Shown here in pieces: positions 52,674 through 62,930 of a stretch of DNA of 64,000 bases. A model generated the notes under the pieces. The model was not told where the DNA came from. It did no database searches and was given only the letters and a program-made list of their open reading frames with translations. How positions within the stretch are numbered: the first letter of the stretch is position 1; each line of letters opens with the position of its first letter. Source of the DNA: Bizionia myxarmorum (GTDB taxonomy: Bacteria; Bacteroidota; Bacteroidia; Flavobacteriales; Flavobacteriaceae); assembly GCF_008086205.1 (NCBI RefSeq), contig NZ_VSKK01000001.1:124001-188000 (forward strand), in the 5' to 3' direction. The translations under genes were made by a program, and so were the position numbers.

Positions 52674-52762
52674 TTTCTAAAAATTTGAATTACAAAAATA
52701 CAAACTCAACACCCCTTATTATAGTATTTTTTAATTAATTTGCAATTAACAAAAAACACGCT

Positions 52763-53422
52763 ATGAATTTAAATGAATTTGTTATTAACGATATAAAACC
52801 TTTGTTAAACACTGATAAAATAGGTGATTTGCAAATGTTGTTTAATCAGTTAACCTATTCCCATGTCCCTATAAAAGACACTGAAGGTGTTTATGTGGGT
52901 TGCATGTCTGAAAACGATGTATACTGTTTTGAAAAACAAGAAATTATCGGCGACCAAACGCATGCGCTGGAAGGCTTTTTTGTTAGAGACAACACCAATT
53001 GGCTGGATGTTTTAGAGGCTTTTGCCCAAAATAGCGCCAACATTATGCCCATTTTAAATAGCAGTAATGACTATATAGGGTATTATGAATTGAATGATGT
53101 AATTGGTTTTTTTAACGAAACACCCTTTTTTGCTGAAGCTGGAGGTATTTTAGTAATTGAAAAAGGTTTAGTGGATTACTCTTTTAGTGAAATTAGCCAA
53201 ATTGTAGAATCTAATAACGGTAAGATATTAGGTGCTTTTATTTCTAAATCAGAAATGGATCTAATCCAAATTACGTTAAAAATTGGAAATACAGGCTTAA
53301 ATGATATTATGCAAACATTTAGACGTTACAGTTACAATATCATTTCCGGTCATGAAGAAGACACATATATTCAAAGTTTAAAAGACCGATCTGAATATCT
53401 AGATAAGTACTTAAATATATAA
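52763..53422 (+). CDS. CBS-domain protein
   Basis: 219 residues. Two CBS units form the first 130 residues (SHVPIKDTEGVYVGCMSENDV and NIMPILNSSNDYIGYYELNDV), and an ACT-like domain follows. It lies 3 bp before nadK, as in related genomes, and may sense an adenosine nucleotide. The role is not established. Confidence 0.8.
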   Translation: MNLNEFVINDIKPLLNTDKIGDLQMLFNQLTYSHVPIKDTEGVYVGCMSENDVYCFEKQEIIGDQTHALEGFFVRDNTNWLDVLEAFAQNSANIMPILNSSNDYIGYYELNDVIGFFNETPFFAEAGGILVIEKGLVDYSFSEISQIVESNNGKILGAFISKSEMDLIQITLKIGNTGLNDIMQTFRRYSYNIISGHEEDTYIQSLKDRSEYLDKYLNI

Positions 53423-53425
53423 TAG

Positions 53426-54307
53426 ATGAAAATAGCCATTTTTGGTCAAGCCTTTAATTCTAATACGGAAGAAGCACTCATTGTTATTTTACATTATTTA
53501 AATAATAAAAAAGATGTTTCCGTATTTTTAATAGCTGAATTTAATGAGAAAATTCAAGAAGAGAAACCTTCTGAATTTAATTTCACACAAATAGCAGAGA
53601 CATTAGATTCCACTTTCGATTTATTAATTAGCATTGGTGGCGACGGCACCATTTTACGCGCCATAACCTATGTTCACGACTTGGATGTTCCCGTAATTGG
53701 CGTGAATACAGGCAGACTAGGGTTTTTAGCAACCATTCAAAATGAATTAATTATTCCGGCCATGGATGCTATTTTTAGTAAAGCATATAAAATATCGGAA
53801 CGGCATTTATTAACTATTGAAACCCAACCAAAAGTAGATGCTTTTGAAGTATACAACTTTGCGTTAAACGAAATTGCCATAAGCCGAAAAAACACCACCT
53901 CTATGATTACGGTGGAAACGCGCTTAAATAATGAATACCTAACATCTTATTGGAGTGACGGTCTTATCGTGTCCACACCAACAGGTTCCACAGGATATTC
54001 CTTAAGCTGCGGTGGCCCCGTAATTACACCCGACACTAATAGCTTTGTAATAACACCTATTGCACCGCATAATTTAAGTGCTCGACCTTTAGTTATTACA
54101 GATTCTACAACTATCGAATTGAAAGTTAACGGACGTGAAGACAATTTCCTGGTCTCTCTAGACTCTAGAATTACTACATTATCCAACGATACCGTTATAA
54201 CCATTAAAAAAGCGCCTTTCACTATAAAAATGATTGAACTGTTAGAGGAAAGCTTTTTGGATACCTTGAGAAAAAAACTACTTTGGGGCGAAGACAAACG
54301 CAATTAG
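53426..54307 (+). CDS. nadK: NAD kinase
   Basis: 293 residues. ISIGGDGTILRA is the ATP-NAD kinase GGDGT motif, and TPTGSTGYSLSCGGP the second conserved block. It phosphorylates NAD to NADP. Confidence 0.96.
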   Translation: MKIAIFGQAFNSNTEEALIVILHYLNNKKDVSVFLIAEFNEKIQEEKPSEFNFTQIAETLDSTFDLLISIGGDGTILRAITYVHDLDVPVIGVNTGRLGFLATIQNELIIPAMDAIFSKAYKISERHLLTIETQPKVDAFEVYNFALNEIAISRKNTTSMITVETRLNNEYLTSYWSDGLIVSTPTGSTGYSLSCGGPVITPDTNSFVITPIAPHNLSARPLVITDSTTIELKVNGREDNFLVSLDSRITTLSNDTVITIKKAPFTIKMIELLEESFLDTLRKKLLWGEDKRN

Positions 54308-54357
54308 GCAATAAATTTATCTAAAATCAGTTTAATTCAAATACATTTTGAATCAAA

Positions 54358-54390
54358 TTGTTATAGGCTAATCTTAGTTTATTATATTTG
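54358..54390 (+). promoter_or_regulatory. promoter of the DUF6089-uppS-bamA operon
   Basis: TTG at 54358-54360, a 22-bp spacer, then TATATTTG at 54383-54390, an exact -7 consensus. The start of the DUF6089 gene is 18 bp downstream. The spacer is slightly long. Confidence 0.65.
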
Positions 54391-54407
54391 CAAACTTTTG
54401 AACATTT

Positions 54408-55097
54408 ATGAGGTATTTAACCACCGTACTAGTACTAATTTTAAGCAGTCACTTCTGTCAGTCGCAAACCCACGAGTTGGGCGTGTTTTTAGGTGGCAGT
54501 AATTTTATTGGTGACGTAGGTAGTTCAAAGTATGTTGCTCCTAATCAGCCCGCATTTGGCGGTATTTACAAATGGAATCGAAGTCCGCGTCATGCCTTCA
54601 GGTTTTCCTTATTATATACCCATTTAGAAGGAAATGATTCGGAATCAGATGACCCAAGACGCCAAGAGCGCGATTATAGTTTTGAAAATCAATTAATTGA
54701 AGCTTCAGCCGGATTAGAATTTACATTTTTCGACTGGGATTTACATGATGGCCGAATAAAAGCAACACCGTATTTATATTCGGGAATTTCAGTTGGCTAT
54801 CATGACAATTTTCATATTTTGAGTAACGGACAAATACGCGATGAAAAAACGTCTAGTTACGCGTATGGAATACCGATGGTTTTAGGGTTTAAAACCAATG
54901 TTTTAGGCAATTTTATTATTGCCGCAGAAATAGGCGCACGTTATACCTTTTCAGATGAATTGGATGGCAGTGTTCCAGATTACGACAATAGTGCGCCATC
55001 AGGTTTTGGCAATACAAATAATAAAGATTGGTATATGTTTACAGGCATTACCTTAACTTACACATTCGGCAAGAAACCATGTTTCTGCGTATTTTAA
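54408..55097 (+). CDS. DUF6089 outer-membrane barrel protein
   Basis: 229 residues with a signal peptide ending near SHFCQSQ. The mature barrel pattern (HELGVFLGGSNFIGDVG and later YLYSGISVGYHDN) fits DUF6089, a Bacteroidota family usually found before uppS and bamA, as here. Likely an outer-membrane barrel tied to envelope assembly. Confidence 0.85.
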   Translation: MRYLTTVLVLILSSHFCQSQTHELGVFLGGSNFIGDVGSSKYVAPNQPAFGGIYKWNRSPRHAFRFSLLYTHLEGNDSESDDPRRQERDYSFENQLIEASAGLEFTFFDWDLHDGRIKATPYLYSGISVGYHDNFHILSNGQIRDEKTSSYAYGIPMVLGFKTNVLGNFIIAAEIGARYTFSDELDGSVPDYDNSAPSGFGNTNNKDWYMFTGITLTYTFGKKPCFCVF

Positions 55098-55103
55098 AAC
55101 AAC

Positions 55104-55844
55104 GTGAACTTAATAGATACCATAAATACCGATTATTTACCCAAGCATATTGCCATTATTATGGATGGTAACGGGCGTTGGGCGAAACAAAAAGGGCTTT
55201 TACGCAGTATTGGTCATGAAAACGGCACAAAATCTGTCCGTGAAACCGTAGAATCTTCTGCCCAATTAGGTGTTGAAAACTTAACGCTTTACGCCTTTTC
55301 TACTGAAAATTGGAATCGTCCAAAACTAGAAGTACAAACGCTTATGAAGCTTTTGGTTTCCTCTTTAAAGAAGGAAATTAAAACACTTCAAGAAAACGAT
55401 ATTCGTTTACAAGCTATAGGTTGTTTAGAGTCGCTTCCTAAAAAAGCACACAAAGAATTACTAGAAGTTATAGAAAAAACAAAAGACAATAAACGCATGT
55501 GTTTAACGCTAGCCTTGAGTTACGGATCTCGAGAGGAGTTGATAAATACCATTAAACAAATAAGTCTTAAAGTTAAAAATAATATAATTTCTATCGAAAA
55601 TATTGATGAATCGGTTATAAATGAGCATCTTTACACGCAAAATTTACCAGACGTAGATTTGCTTATTAGAACAAGTGGTGAGCAGCGTATTAGCAATTTT
55701 CTATTATGGCAAATAGCTTATGCCGAGTTTTATTTTACCAAAGTACTTTGGCCTGATTTCACCAAGGAACATTTGTATGAAGCAATTATTGAATATCAAA
55801 AAAGAGAACGACGATTTGGGAAAACAAGTGAACAACTCCATTAA
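55104..55844 (+). CDS. uppS: undecaprenyl diphosphate synthase
   Basis: 246 residues from a GTG start. HIAIIMDGNGRWAKQK is the catalytic Asp motif, NLTLYAFSTENW the second block and RTSGEQRISNFLLWQ the C-terminal block. It builds the C55 lipid carrier for cell-wall synthesis. It lies 6 bp after the DUF6089 gene. Confidence 0.96.
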   Translation: MNLIDTINTDYLPKHIAIIMDGNGRWAKQKGLLRSIGHENGTKSVRETVESSAQLGVENLTLYAFSTENWNRPKLEVQTLMKLLVSSLKKEIKTLQENDIRLQAIGCLESLPKKAHKELLEVIEKTKDNKRMCLTLALSYGSREELINTIKQISLKVKNNIISIENIDESVINEHLYTQNLPDVDLLIRTSGEQRISNFLLWQIAYAEFYFTKVLWPDFTKEHLYEAIIEYQKRERRFGKTSEQLH

Positions 55845-55854
55845 TATTACATCA

Positions 55855-58455
55855 TTGAAAAATTATACAAGCCTAATATTTACTTTTTTATTTTTAGTAA
55901 GCAGTTTAACACTACAAGCACAAGAGTTACAATCAGCACCAGTAGGCGAGAAATACATCCTTGGTGATATTTCCGTTTCTGGAGACTCACATTTCAGTGC
56001 ACAAACCATTGTTACTTATTCCGGATTACGAAAAGGAGAAGAAATTGTCATTCCTGGTGATAAAATTAGTGAAGCCATTAGAAAGCTTTGGAAATCCAAT
56101 TTATTTAGAGACATTAATATATACCTTTTAAAAACAGAAGGTAATGTTGCGTATTTGGAGATTCGTCTTTTTGACTTACCTGAATTAAACGAGCTGAAAA
56201 TTAATGGTATCAAAAAGTCTAAACAAAAAGATATAATTTCAGAAAACAACCTTCAAAATGGTGTTAAGGTTACGGAGAATTTAGTAACTACTACTAAAAA
56301 CTACTTGACCAATAAATATCAAAAAGAAGGCTTTTTAAATACGAAAGTTTACATCAATTCTATTGAAGTGAAAGACTCTACAGGACGTCCTTCAGTAAAT
56401 GTGGTTTTGAATGTTGATAAGGGCAAAAAAGTAAAAGTTAGCGAAATTAATTTCGTTGGAAATTCAGCGATTCCTGATGCTAAATTAAGAAAAGCCATGA
56501 AAAACACGAAGCAGAAAAGCATTATTCGTGTATTCAAACGTTCTAAATATATTGAGGCAGACTATAAAGATGATTTAGTAAGCCTTATCAATAAATTTAA
56601 AGAAAATGGGTATAGAGATGCGCGTGTACTTTCAGATTCCATTACGCATATTGACGAAAAAAATATTGCCTTAACAATTAAAGTTGAAGAAGGTGAACAA
56701 TACAAATTTGGTGATATAACCTTTATAGGAAACTCCATTTATACAGATCAGCAGTTACGAAGTATTTTACGTATTAATAAAGGTGACATCTATAATGGTG
56801 TACTTTTACAAGAACGTATTGCCGATGATACTAAACCAGATGCTTTTGATATTACTAATCAATACCAAAATAACGGGTATTTATTTTCAACTATTAACCC
56901 AGTAGAAGTAAATACAGAAGGTAATGTTATTGATATGGAAATTAGAATTTCTGAAGGGAAACCAGTTTATTTTAACAGTGTTACTGTAGTTGGAAATGAT
57001 GTAACTAATGACCGCGTTATTTACCGTGAATTACATACAAGACCAGGCCAATTATATAGTAAGGCTAATGTAGTCCGTACTATCCGTGAATTAAGTCAAT
57101 TAGGATATTTTGATGCTGAAAAAATTGCAACAGACTTTAACAATCCAAACCCTAATGAAGGCACTATCGATTTAGAATATGGCGTTGTAGAAACCGGATC
57201 TAGCCAAGTAGAACTACAAGGTGGTTATGGTGGTGGTGGTTTTATTGGTACACTTGGTTTATCATTTAATAACTTCTCATTAAAAAATATCTTTAATTTA
57301 GATTCTTATAAGCCAGTTCCTCGTGGTGATGGTCAAAAATTAGCCTTGCGTTTACAAGCTAGTCGTTTTTATCAAACCTATAGTTTCTCTTTTACGGAGC
57401 CATGGTTAGGTGGTAAAAAACCAGTGCAATTCTCAACATCCGTTTCGCACTCGGCTCAATTTTTATATGATCCAAGAACAGGAAATGCCGATCGTGACAA
57501 ACGATTTAATATTTCTGGTGTATCTGTTGGTTTAGCTAAACGTTTAACGGTGCCAGATGATTATTTCACATTATCTCAAGCGGTAAGTTTCCAACATTAT
57601 GATTTAAAAAACTACAACACAGGTTTATTTACCTTTGGTGATGGTTACTCAAATAACTTGGCCTATACTATTGGTTTAAGTAGAAACAACACTTATAATG
57701 ATCCCGTTTTTCCAACTGGTGGATCTAGTTTTAGTGTTACTGCAAAACTATCCTTACCATATTCTGCATTTAATGGTGTAGACTATGATCAGCTTTTAAT
57801 GGAGCGTGCAGAATTTTTGGCAATCCAGAATGATGGAAATAATAGTGACATTATTAGACAACAAGCAGCTAGCGAAGTTGGTAATATTGATCAAGAACGA
57901 TATAAGTGGTTAGAATTTTATAAAATTAAAATGAAAGGTGATTGGTATACCCAGTTATTCGGCAAGTTAATTGTAAAATCTAGTGCAGAGTTTGGATTTT
58001 TAGGAGCTTATAACCAAGCAAGAGGAGTTATTCCTTTTGAGCGTTTCTTCCTGGGAGGAGATGGTTTAGGAAGCTATAGTTTAGATGGTCGTGAATCCAT
58101 TGCGCTTCGTGGTTACCCTAACCAATCTTTACAACCTGTAGATAGCAAAAACCTAACAAGTAATGATGGTGGTACTATTTATAACAAATTCTCTATGGAA
58201 TTGCGTTATCCTATTAGTATGAGTCAAACAGCCAAAATTTTTGTTTTAGGTTTTGTTGAAGGTGGTGTATCTTATAATGATTTTAAAGATTACAATCCTT
58301 TCAACTTATACAGATCTAGTGGTGTTGGTGTGCGTATTTTTATGCCTGCTTTCGGTCTATTAGGTATTGATTTTGGTTACGGATTTGATTCGCTTCCAGG
58401 TCAAACTAAAGCAAATGGATGGGAACCACACTTTATTATTGGTCAACAATTTTAA
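55855..58455 (+). CDS. bamA: outer-membrane protein assembly factor BamA
   Basis: Five POTRA domains (about residues 30-440), then a 16-strand Omp85 barrel; the last strand ends IGQQF. The best start is the TTG at 55855, which gives a good signal peptide (hydrophobic stretch ending TLQAQ). An in-frame ATG at 55777 would overlap uppS by 68 bp and put 26 extra residues before the signal. It inserts barrel proteins into the outer membrane. Followed by two OmpH/Skp genes. Confidence 0.95.
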   Translation: MKNYTSLIFTFLFLVSSLTLQAQELQSAPVGEKYILGDISVSGDSHFSAQTIVTYSGLRKGEEIVIPGDKISEAIRKLWKSNLFRDINIYLLKTEGNVAYLEIRLFDLPELNELKINGIKKSKQKDIISENNLQNGVKVTENLVTTTKNYLTNKYQKEGFLNTKVYINSIEVKDSTGRPSVNVVLNVDKGKKVKVSEINFVGNSAIPDAKLRKAMKNTKQKSIIRVFKRSKYIEADYKDDLVSLINKFKENGYRDARVLSDSITHIDEKNIALTIKVEEGEQYKFGDITFIGNSIYTDQQLRSILRINKGDIYNGVLLQERIADDTKPDAFDITNQYQNNGYLFSTINPVEVNTEGNVIDMEIRISEGKPVYFNSVTVVGNDVTNDRVIYRELHTRPGQLYSKANVVRTIRELSQLGYFDAEKIATDFNNPNPNEGTIDLEYGVVETGSSQVELQGGYGGGGFIGTLGLSFNNFSLKNIFNLDSYKPVPRGDGQKLALRLQASRFYQTYSFSFTEPWLGGKKPVQFSTSVSHSAQFLYDPRTGNADRDKRFNISGVSVGLAKRLTVPDDYFTLSQAVSFQHYDLKNYNTGLFTFGDGYSNNLAYTIGLSRNNTYNDPVFPTGGSSFSVTAKLSLPYSAFNGVDYDQLLMERAEFLAIQNDGNNSDIIRQQAASEVGNIDQERYKWLEFYKIKMKGDWYTQLFGKLIVKSSAEFGFLGAYNQARGVIPFERFFLGGDGLGSYSLDGRESIALRGYPNQSLQPVDSKNLTSNDGGTIYNKFSMELRYPISMSQTAKIFVLGFVEGGVSYNDFKDYNPFNLYRSSGVGVRIFMPAFGLLGIDFGYGFDSLPGQTKANGWEPHFIIGQQF

Positions 58456-58508
58456 TTTTGGCACGATATTTTCTATATACCTTTTAATTATTTAAATCTC
58501 GAATTAAA

Positions 58509-58537
58509 TTGATTTCAAATTAAAATTCCTAATTTTG
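58509..58537 (+). promoter_or_regulatory. promoter of the first ompH gene
   Basis: TTG at 58509-58511, an 18-bp spacer, then TAATTTTG at 58530-58537, an exact -7 consensus. The gene starts 79 bp after it. Confidence 0.6.
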
Positions 58538-58615
58538 AAAACATGAATTCAAAAAGAGATAGAATATTATTAAAGGTCTGTCGTTTTAGAATTTACAAGT
58601 CATAAATTATAAAAT

Positions 58616-59653
58616 ATGAAACAGATGAAATTAAAAGTTCTTTTTTTAGTGGCTACAGTATTCATGTTAAGCATTTCTAGTTTTGCGCAGCGTGGCGTAA
58701 GAATTGGTTATATAGACACAGAATACATACTTGAAAATGTTCCAGAATACCAACAAGCAACTTCACAATTGGAAACAAAAGTCCAAAAGTGGAAAAGCGA
58801 GATTGAACAGCAATTAGGTGGTATTTCGCAAAAGCGAAAAGATTTAAGTAATGAAAAAGCACTTTTAACCAAAGAGCTTATTTCCGAGCGGGAGGAAGAT
58901 ATTGCTTTTGAAGAAAAAGAAATCCTAGACTATCAGCAAAAACGCTTTGGTCCGAATGGTGATTTAATGATTCAGAAAAAGCAACTTATTCAGCCTATTC
59001 AGGATCAAATTTTTGCAGCAGTTCAAGATATTGCTGAAAAACAGAAGTATGATTTTGTTTTTGATAAGTCGGCAGATGTTGTGATGCTCTATTCAGCAAA
59101 ACGTTATGATTTTAGTGAACAGGTAATAAGAAGTCTTACAAGAACTGCAAAACGTACACAAGCAACATCGCGATCAGAAAAGAGAGCTGCTGAAGACGAA
59201 GATGTCGTAATTGAAGTGAATGAAGAATTAGAAGCGAAAGAAAAGGCTGCTGATGATCGAAGAGACGTTATATTAAATGAACGTGAAGAACGCAAATTAG
59301 CCGCACAAAAACGTCGTGACAGTATTATTGAATCTCGAAATAAAATACGGGAGGATAAATTAAACAATAGGAATCAAGATAATGTAGATTTAGAAGAGGA
59401 TGCTGATGATACTATTGAAGAATCAACGGTAGGAGAAACGCCGATTACAACAGAAGTTAACTCTAAAACCCCTGAAGAAGTGGCTGAAGAGCGCAGACAG
59501 GAAAAATTAGATGACCGTGCCCGTAGAAAATTAGAATTAGAAGAACGTAAACAACGGATTTTAGATGAAAGACAACGCGCTCGTGATGAACGTGAAAATC
59601 CGAAACCAGATACAAACGCAGACACGCCTGACACAGATGAAGGCGACAATTAA
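58616..59653 (+). CDS. OmpH/Skp-family chaperone with a long charged tail
   Basis: 345 residues with a signal peptide ending SSFAQ. Residues about 25-170 are the Skp/OmpH coiled-coil unit (IGYIDTEYILENVPEYQQA). The last about 170 residues form a highly charged Arg/Glu/Lys helix with two DD/E-rich breaks, beyond the usual family length of 160-200. It delivers outer-membrane proteins to BamA. The tail may bind other partners. Confidence 0.88.
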   Translation: MKQMKLKVLFLVATVFMLSISSFAQRGVRIGYIDTEYILENVPEYQQATSQLETKVQKWKSEIEQQLGGISQKRKDLSNEKALLTKELISEREEDIAFEEKEILDYQQKRFGPNGDLMIQKKQLIQPIQDQIFAAVQDIAEKQKYDFVFDKSADVVMLYSAKRYDFSEQVIRSLTRTAKRTQATSRSEKRAAEDEDVVIEVNEELEAKEKAADDRRDVILNEREERKLAAQKRRDSIIESRNKIREDKLNNRNQDNVDLEEDADDTIEESTVGETPITTEVNSKTPEEVAEERRQEKLDDRARRKLELEERKQRILDERQRARDERENPKPDTNADTPDTDEGDN

Positions 59654-59696
59654 TTAGTAATTTAAATTTATAACACACATTAATACTATTTTTAAA

Positions 59697-60206
59697 ATGA
59701 AACAATTCAAAACCCTTTTATTTGCAGCGGCCTTATTTATTGGAGCAACAAGTTTTACACAAGCTCAATCAAAAGTTGCTCACATTAATACCCAAGATTT
59801 AATTAAAGCCATGCCGGAAATGGCAACAGCTCAATCTGAAATGGAAAAACTGGGTAAAACGTATGAAGCTGATATTAAAGCGATGGTAACAGAATACCAA
59901 AACAAAATGAAGCAATACGAAGCAGAAGCACCAACAAAAACGGATGAAGAAAACCAAAAGCGTTTGGTTGAAGTTCAAACAATGGAGCAAAACATCCAAC
60001 AATACCGTGGTACTGCACAACAAAAAATGCAAGAGAAAGAAGTAGTCTTATTAAAGCCTATTACTGAAAAAGCTAAAACAGCGATCTTAAAAGTAGCGAG
60101 AGCTCAAGGTTTCACATATGTTTTAGATTCTACTCAAGGTGGTGGTGTAATCATGGCCGACGGTAAAAACTTATTAGACGATGTTAAAAAAGATTTAGGT
60201 ATCTAA
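59697..60206 (+). CDS. OmpH/Skp-family periplasmic chaperone
   Basis: 169 residues of normal family length. Signal peptide ending near TQAQ, then VAHINTQDLIKAMPEMATAQ and a long coiled-coil tentacle. It acts with the upstream paralogue and BamA in outer-membrane protein transport. Confidence 0.93.
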   Translation: MKQFKTLLFAAALFIGATSFTQAQSKVAHINTQDLIKAMPEMATAQSEMEKLGKTYEADIKAMVTEYQNKMKQYEAEAPTKTDEENQKRLVEVQTMEQNIQQYRGTAQQKMQEKEVVLLKPITEKAKTAILKVARAQGFTYVLDSTQGGGVIMADGKNLLDDVKKDLGI

Positions 60207-60226
60207 TCTTTTTTAAAATATTCTTT

Positions 60227-60255
60227 AAAAAGCCACTTATATCAAGTGGCTTTTT
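60227..60255 (+). terminator. terminator after the second ompH gene
   Basis: A 12-bp perfect stem (60227-60238 with 60244-60255), loop of 5 nt, T run. It ends the bamA-ompH region; murI starts 12 bp later. Confidence 0.85.
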
Positions 60256-60267
60256 TATTTTTGGTAT

Positions 60268-61053
60268 ATGAGTACAAAACCTATCGGCATATTTGATTCT
60301 GGAGTTGGCGGCACGTCCATTTGGAACGAGCTTCATCTGCGTTTACCGCATGAGAACACCATTTACTTGGCGGATAGTAAAAACTCGCCCTACGGTACTA
60401 AAACGCAGCAAGAGATCATTGAGTTAAGTATTAAAAATTCAGAATACCTTATTTCAAAAGATTGCAAACTGATTGTTGTGGCTTGTAACACGGCTACAAC
60501 TAATGCCATTAAAGTTTTACGTGAGCGCTTTGACATTCCCTTTATAGGTATTGAACCTGCCATTAAACCTGCAGCTTTAAATACAAAAACCAAAGCCATT
60601 GGCATTTTAGCCACAAGAGGTACTTTGTCTAGTGAGCTATTTCACCAAACAACGGATTTGTACAATGATAAAATTCGGGTGATTGAACAAGAAGGCGAAG
60701 GTATCGTGCAACTTATTGAATCTGGGAAATTGGACTCAACTGAAATGACGGCCTTATTAAAATTGTATTTACAACCCATGATAGATGCCAATATTGATTA
60801 TCTGGTTTTAGGTTGCACCCATTACCCCTATTTATTACCACAGTTTTTAGAGTTACTTCCGGCTCATGTTAAAATTATAGATTCAGGCCGAGCCGTAGCC
60901 AAGCAAACTGAACTCGTTTTAAAAGAGAACGATTTACTAAATAACTCTATGACTAAAGGTAAGTCGCAATTTCACACCAATGCAAGTACAGAGGTTATCA
61001 CGCAATTGCTAGAAGAAAAATATAAAGACCAGATTTCATATTTAGATTTTTAA
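60268..61053 (+). CDS. murI: glutamate racemase
   Basis: 261 residues. The two catalytic Cys lie in VVACNTATTNA and LVLGCTHYPYLLP; GIFDSGVGGTSIW at the start binds glutamate. It supplies D-glutamate for peptidoglycan. Confidence 0.96.
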   Translation: MSTKPIGIFDSGVGGTSIWNELHLRLPHENTIYLADSKNSPYGTKTQQEIIELSIKNSEYLISKDCKLIVVACNTATTNAIKVLRERFDIPFIGIEPAIKPAALNTKTKAIGILATRGTLSSELFHQTTDLYNDKIRVIEQEGEGIVQLIESGKLDSTEMTALLKLYLQPMIDANIDYLVLGCTHYPYLLPQFLELLPAHVKIIDSGRAVAKQTELVLKENDLLNNSMTKGKSQFHTNASTEVITQLLEEKYKDQISYLDF

Positions 61054-61088
61054 GAAGCTCTTCTAACCTGTTAAAAATTAAAGCTTTT

Positions 61089-62297
61089 ATGATGTTAAAA
61101 AACAACATGTTATTTTTAATTCTACTTTTAATATCAACTGAGAGTTTCGGTCAAGAAGTTATTAAAACAAATCATAAAGCACCACCAATTACCATAACGG
61201 ATTGGATTGCTAATGTTCCCAATGATAAAAATATTGATAATAAGTTTATAGTTTTGGAGTTTTGGGCAACTTGGTGTGCGCCATGTTTAAAAAATGTTCC
61301 ACATCTTAACGATTTACAAAATATATTTAGAGATAATAAAGAATTGTATTTCGTATCTATAACCAACGAAGAAACGGTTAAAGTTAAAAAATTATTAGAA
61401 AGGGTTCATTTCGAGTCTATTGTAGTTTCTGATATCAAAAGCCAAACTCAAATTGTTTATGGTGATGGCTAGAGAGGCATTACTAGACTTCCATTAACAA
61501 TTCTAATTGGTAAAGATGGTTATATAAAATGGATAGGAACAGCTAGTCAGCTTAATGAAATTGTATTAGAAGACTTTTTGAATGATAGACTATTTACTGA
61601 ACAGAAAACTATTTATAAGGATGATAAACAAATATTTAATTCACTTTACAAAAACAAATCTAAAAGTTAATTAAGTATGCTAACGTATTTAGCTAAAAAT
61701 GATAGTATTGATTATTATTTAGATATTCAAGAATCATCAAAATATAATTATCAAATTAAGAGCGCACCACGAATATCTAAATTATCACTTTTAAGCGCTG
61801 TTAATTTGAAAGATATTATGTTAAGTCTTGGCTATAAATACAACCAAATAAACATCAACCCAAAAGACACTATAAAAACATACGATGTTCTATATAAAAA
61901 CACGAATCTTAATCCAGAAGCTCTATCTAAATTAGAAAAAGATATTTTAAGCTATACTGGTTATAAAAGAATTTCCGATTATGGAATAATTCCTATTAAG
62001 AAAATAACAATAGAAAATAAAAGCTTACTTCCGAAAACGAAAGTAAAAACAACATCTGAATTATATTTAGACAAAAATAAAACTGTTTTTTACAGGTACA
62101 CTTTCAAAGAATTAGTTGCTATGCTGAATAAAAAAACAAAGGAATATTATCAATATGATTATGTGAACACAAATTATTATGATTTTGAATTAGATTTGAC
62201 TTCAGAAACTACAATCGCTAAAAGTTTATCCCAATATGGCATAAAAATTAAAAATAGTACGGCTAAAACTAAAGTTTACACTTTTCAGAAATTATAA
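61089..62297 (+). pseudogene. TlpA-like thioredoxin plus DUF3738-like protein, broken by two in-frame stops
   Basis: One frame of 403 codons is interrupted by TAG at 61470-61472 and TAA at 61668-61670, with no frameshift. Before the first stop: signal peptide (ending ESFGQ) and a TlpA thioredoxin half with WATWCAPC. Between the stops the second half of the thioredoxin fold continues (RLPLTILIGKDGYIKWIG). After 61677 the frame codes for a 206-residue region resembling the DUF3738 domain that follows TlpA in other Bacteroidota proteins. The residue at the TAG is likely a former Trp (TGG). Either an old pseudogene, or the last part is kept as its own gene. Confidence 0.7.
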
Positions 62298-62310
62298 GGT
62301 CAATAAAAAC

Positions 62311-62826
62311 CTAATCTTTAAACCAACTCGAATATTTCACATAGTTTTCTGCTATTCTATGTATTTCGCCCGAAATGAGTTCTTCGCTAATATCTTTTAC
62401 TTTTTTAGCTGGAACACCAGCATAAACACTACCAGATTCTACATGCGTATTTTTTGTTAGCACAGCGCCTGCGGCTATTATACTATTACTTTCCACCACG
62501 CAATCGTCCATAACAATACTGCCCATTCCTATTAAAACGTTATCGTGAATCGTGCAACCATGCACAATAGCATTATGACCAATGGATACGTTATTACCGA
62601 TTGTGGTTGGCGATTTTAAATAAGTAGCATGAATCACGGCACCATCCTGAAAATTTACCTTATTACCCATTTTTATAAAATGCACATCACCTCTAATAAC
62701 GGCATTAAACCAAACACTACAGGTGGAACCCATAATTACGTCTCCAACAATAGTAGCGTTTTCTGCTATATAGCAATCTTCTGGTATTTGTGGTGCTTTT
62801 CCGTTTATTGATTTTATTATGGGCAT
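62311..62826 (-). CDS. gamma-carbonic-anhydrase-like hexapeptide-repeat protein
   Basis: 171 residues of the YrdA/PaaY family. The left-handed beta-helix repeats are clear (VIRGDVHFI, VSIGHNAIVHGCTIHDNVLIGMG). The metal-binding His residues (HATY, GHNAIVHG) are present, so it may bind zinc. Its physiological role in Bacteroidota is unknown. Confidence 0.88.
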   Translation of the reverse strand: MPIIKSINGKAPQIPEDCYIAENATIVGDVIMGSTCSVWFNAVIRGDVHFIKMGNKVNFQDGAVIHATYLKSPTTIGNNVSIGHNAIVHGCTIHDNVLIGMGSIVMDDCVVESNSIIAAGAVLTKNTHVESGSVYAGVPAKKVKDISEELISGEIHRIAENYVKYSSWFKD

Positions 62827-62896
62827 GATTTTATTGCTTTTTGAAGTTGTACTAACTAATTCGTTTTATGTTTAGCTAATTTACGATTATTTTGAA

Positions 62897-62930
62897 AGAC
62901 CTCACAGGTTTTTCAAAACCTGTGAGGTCT
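62897..62930. repeat. dispersed hairpin, CTCACAGGTTTT family
   Basis: A 15-bp perfect stem (62897-62911 with 62916-62930). The core is shared with 2342-2374, 60 kb away. It sits in the gap between two leftward genes. Confidence 0.75.

Noticed and set aside
58677-60032. Leftward open frames under bamA and ompH genes
   Set aside because: Shadows caused by codon bias on the opposite strand; the rightward genes are certain.
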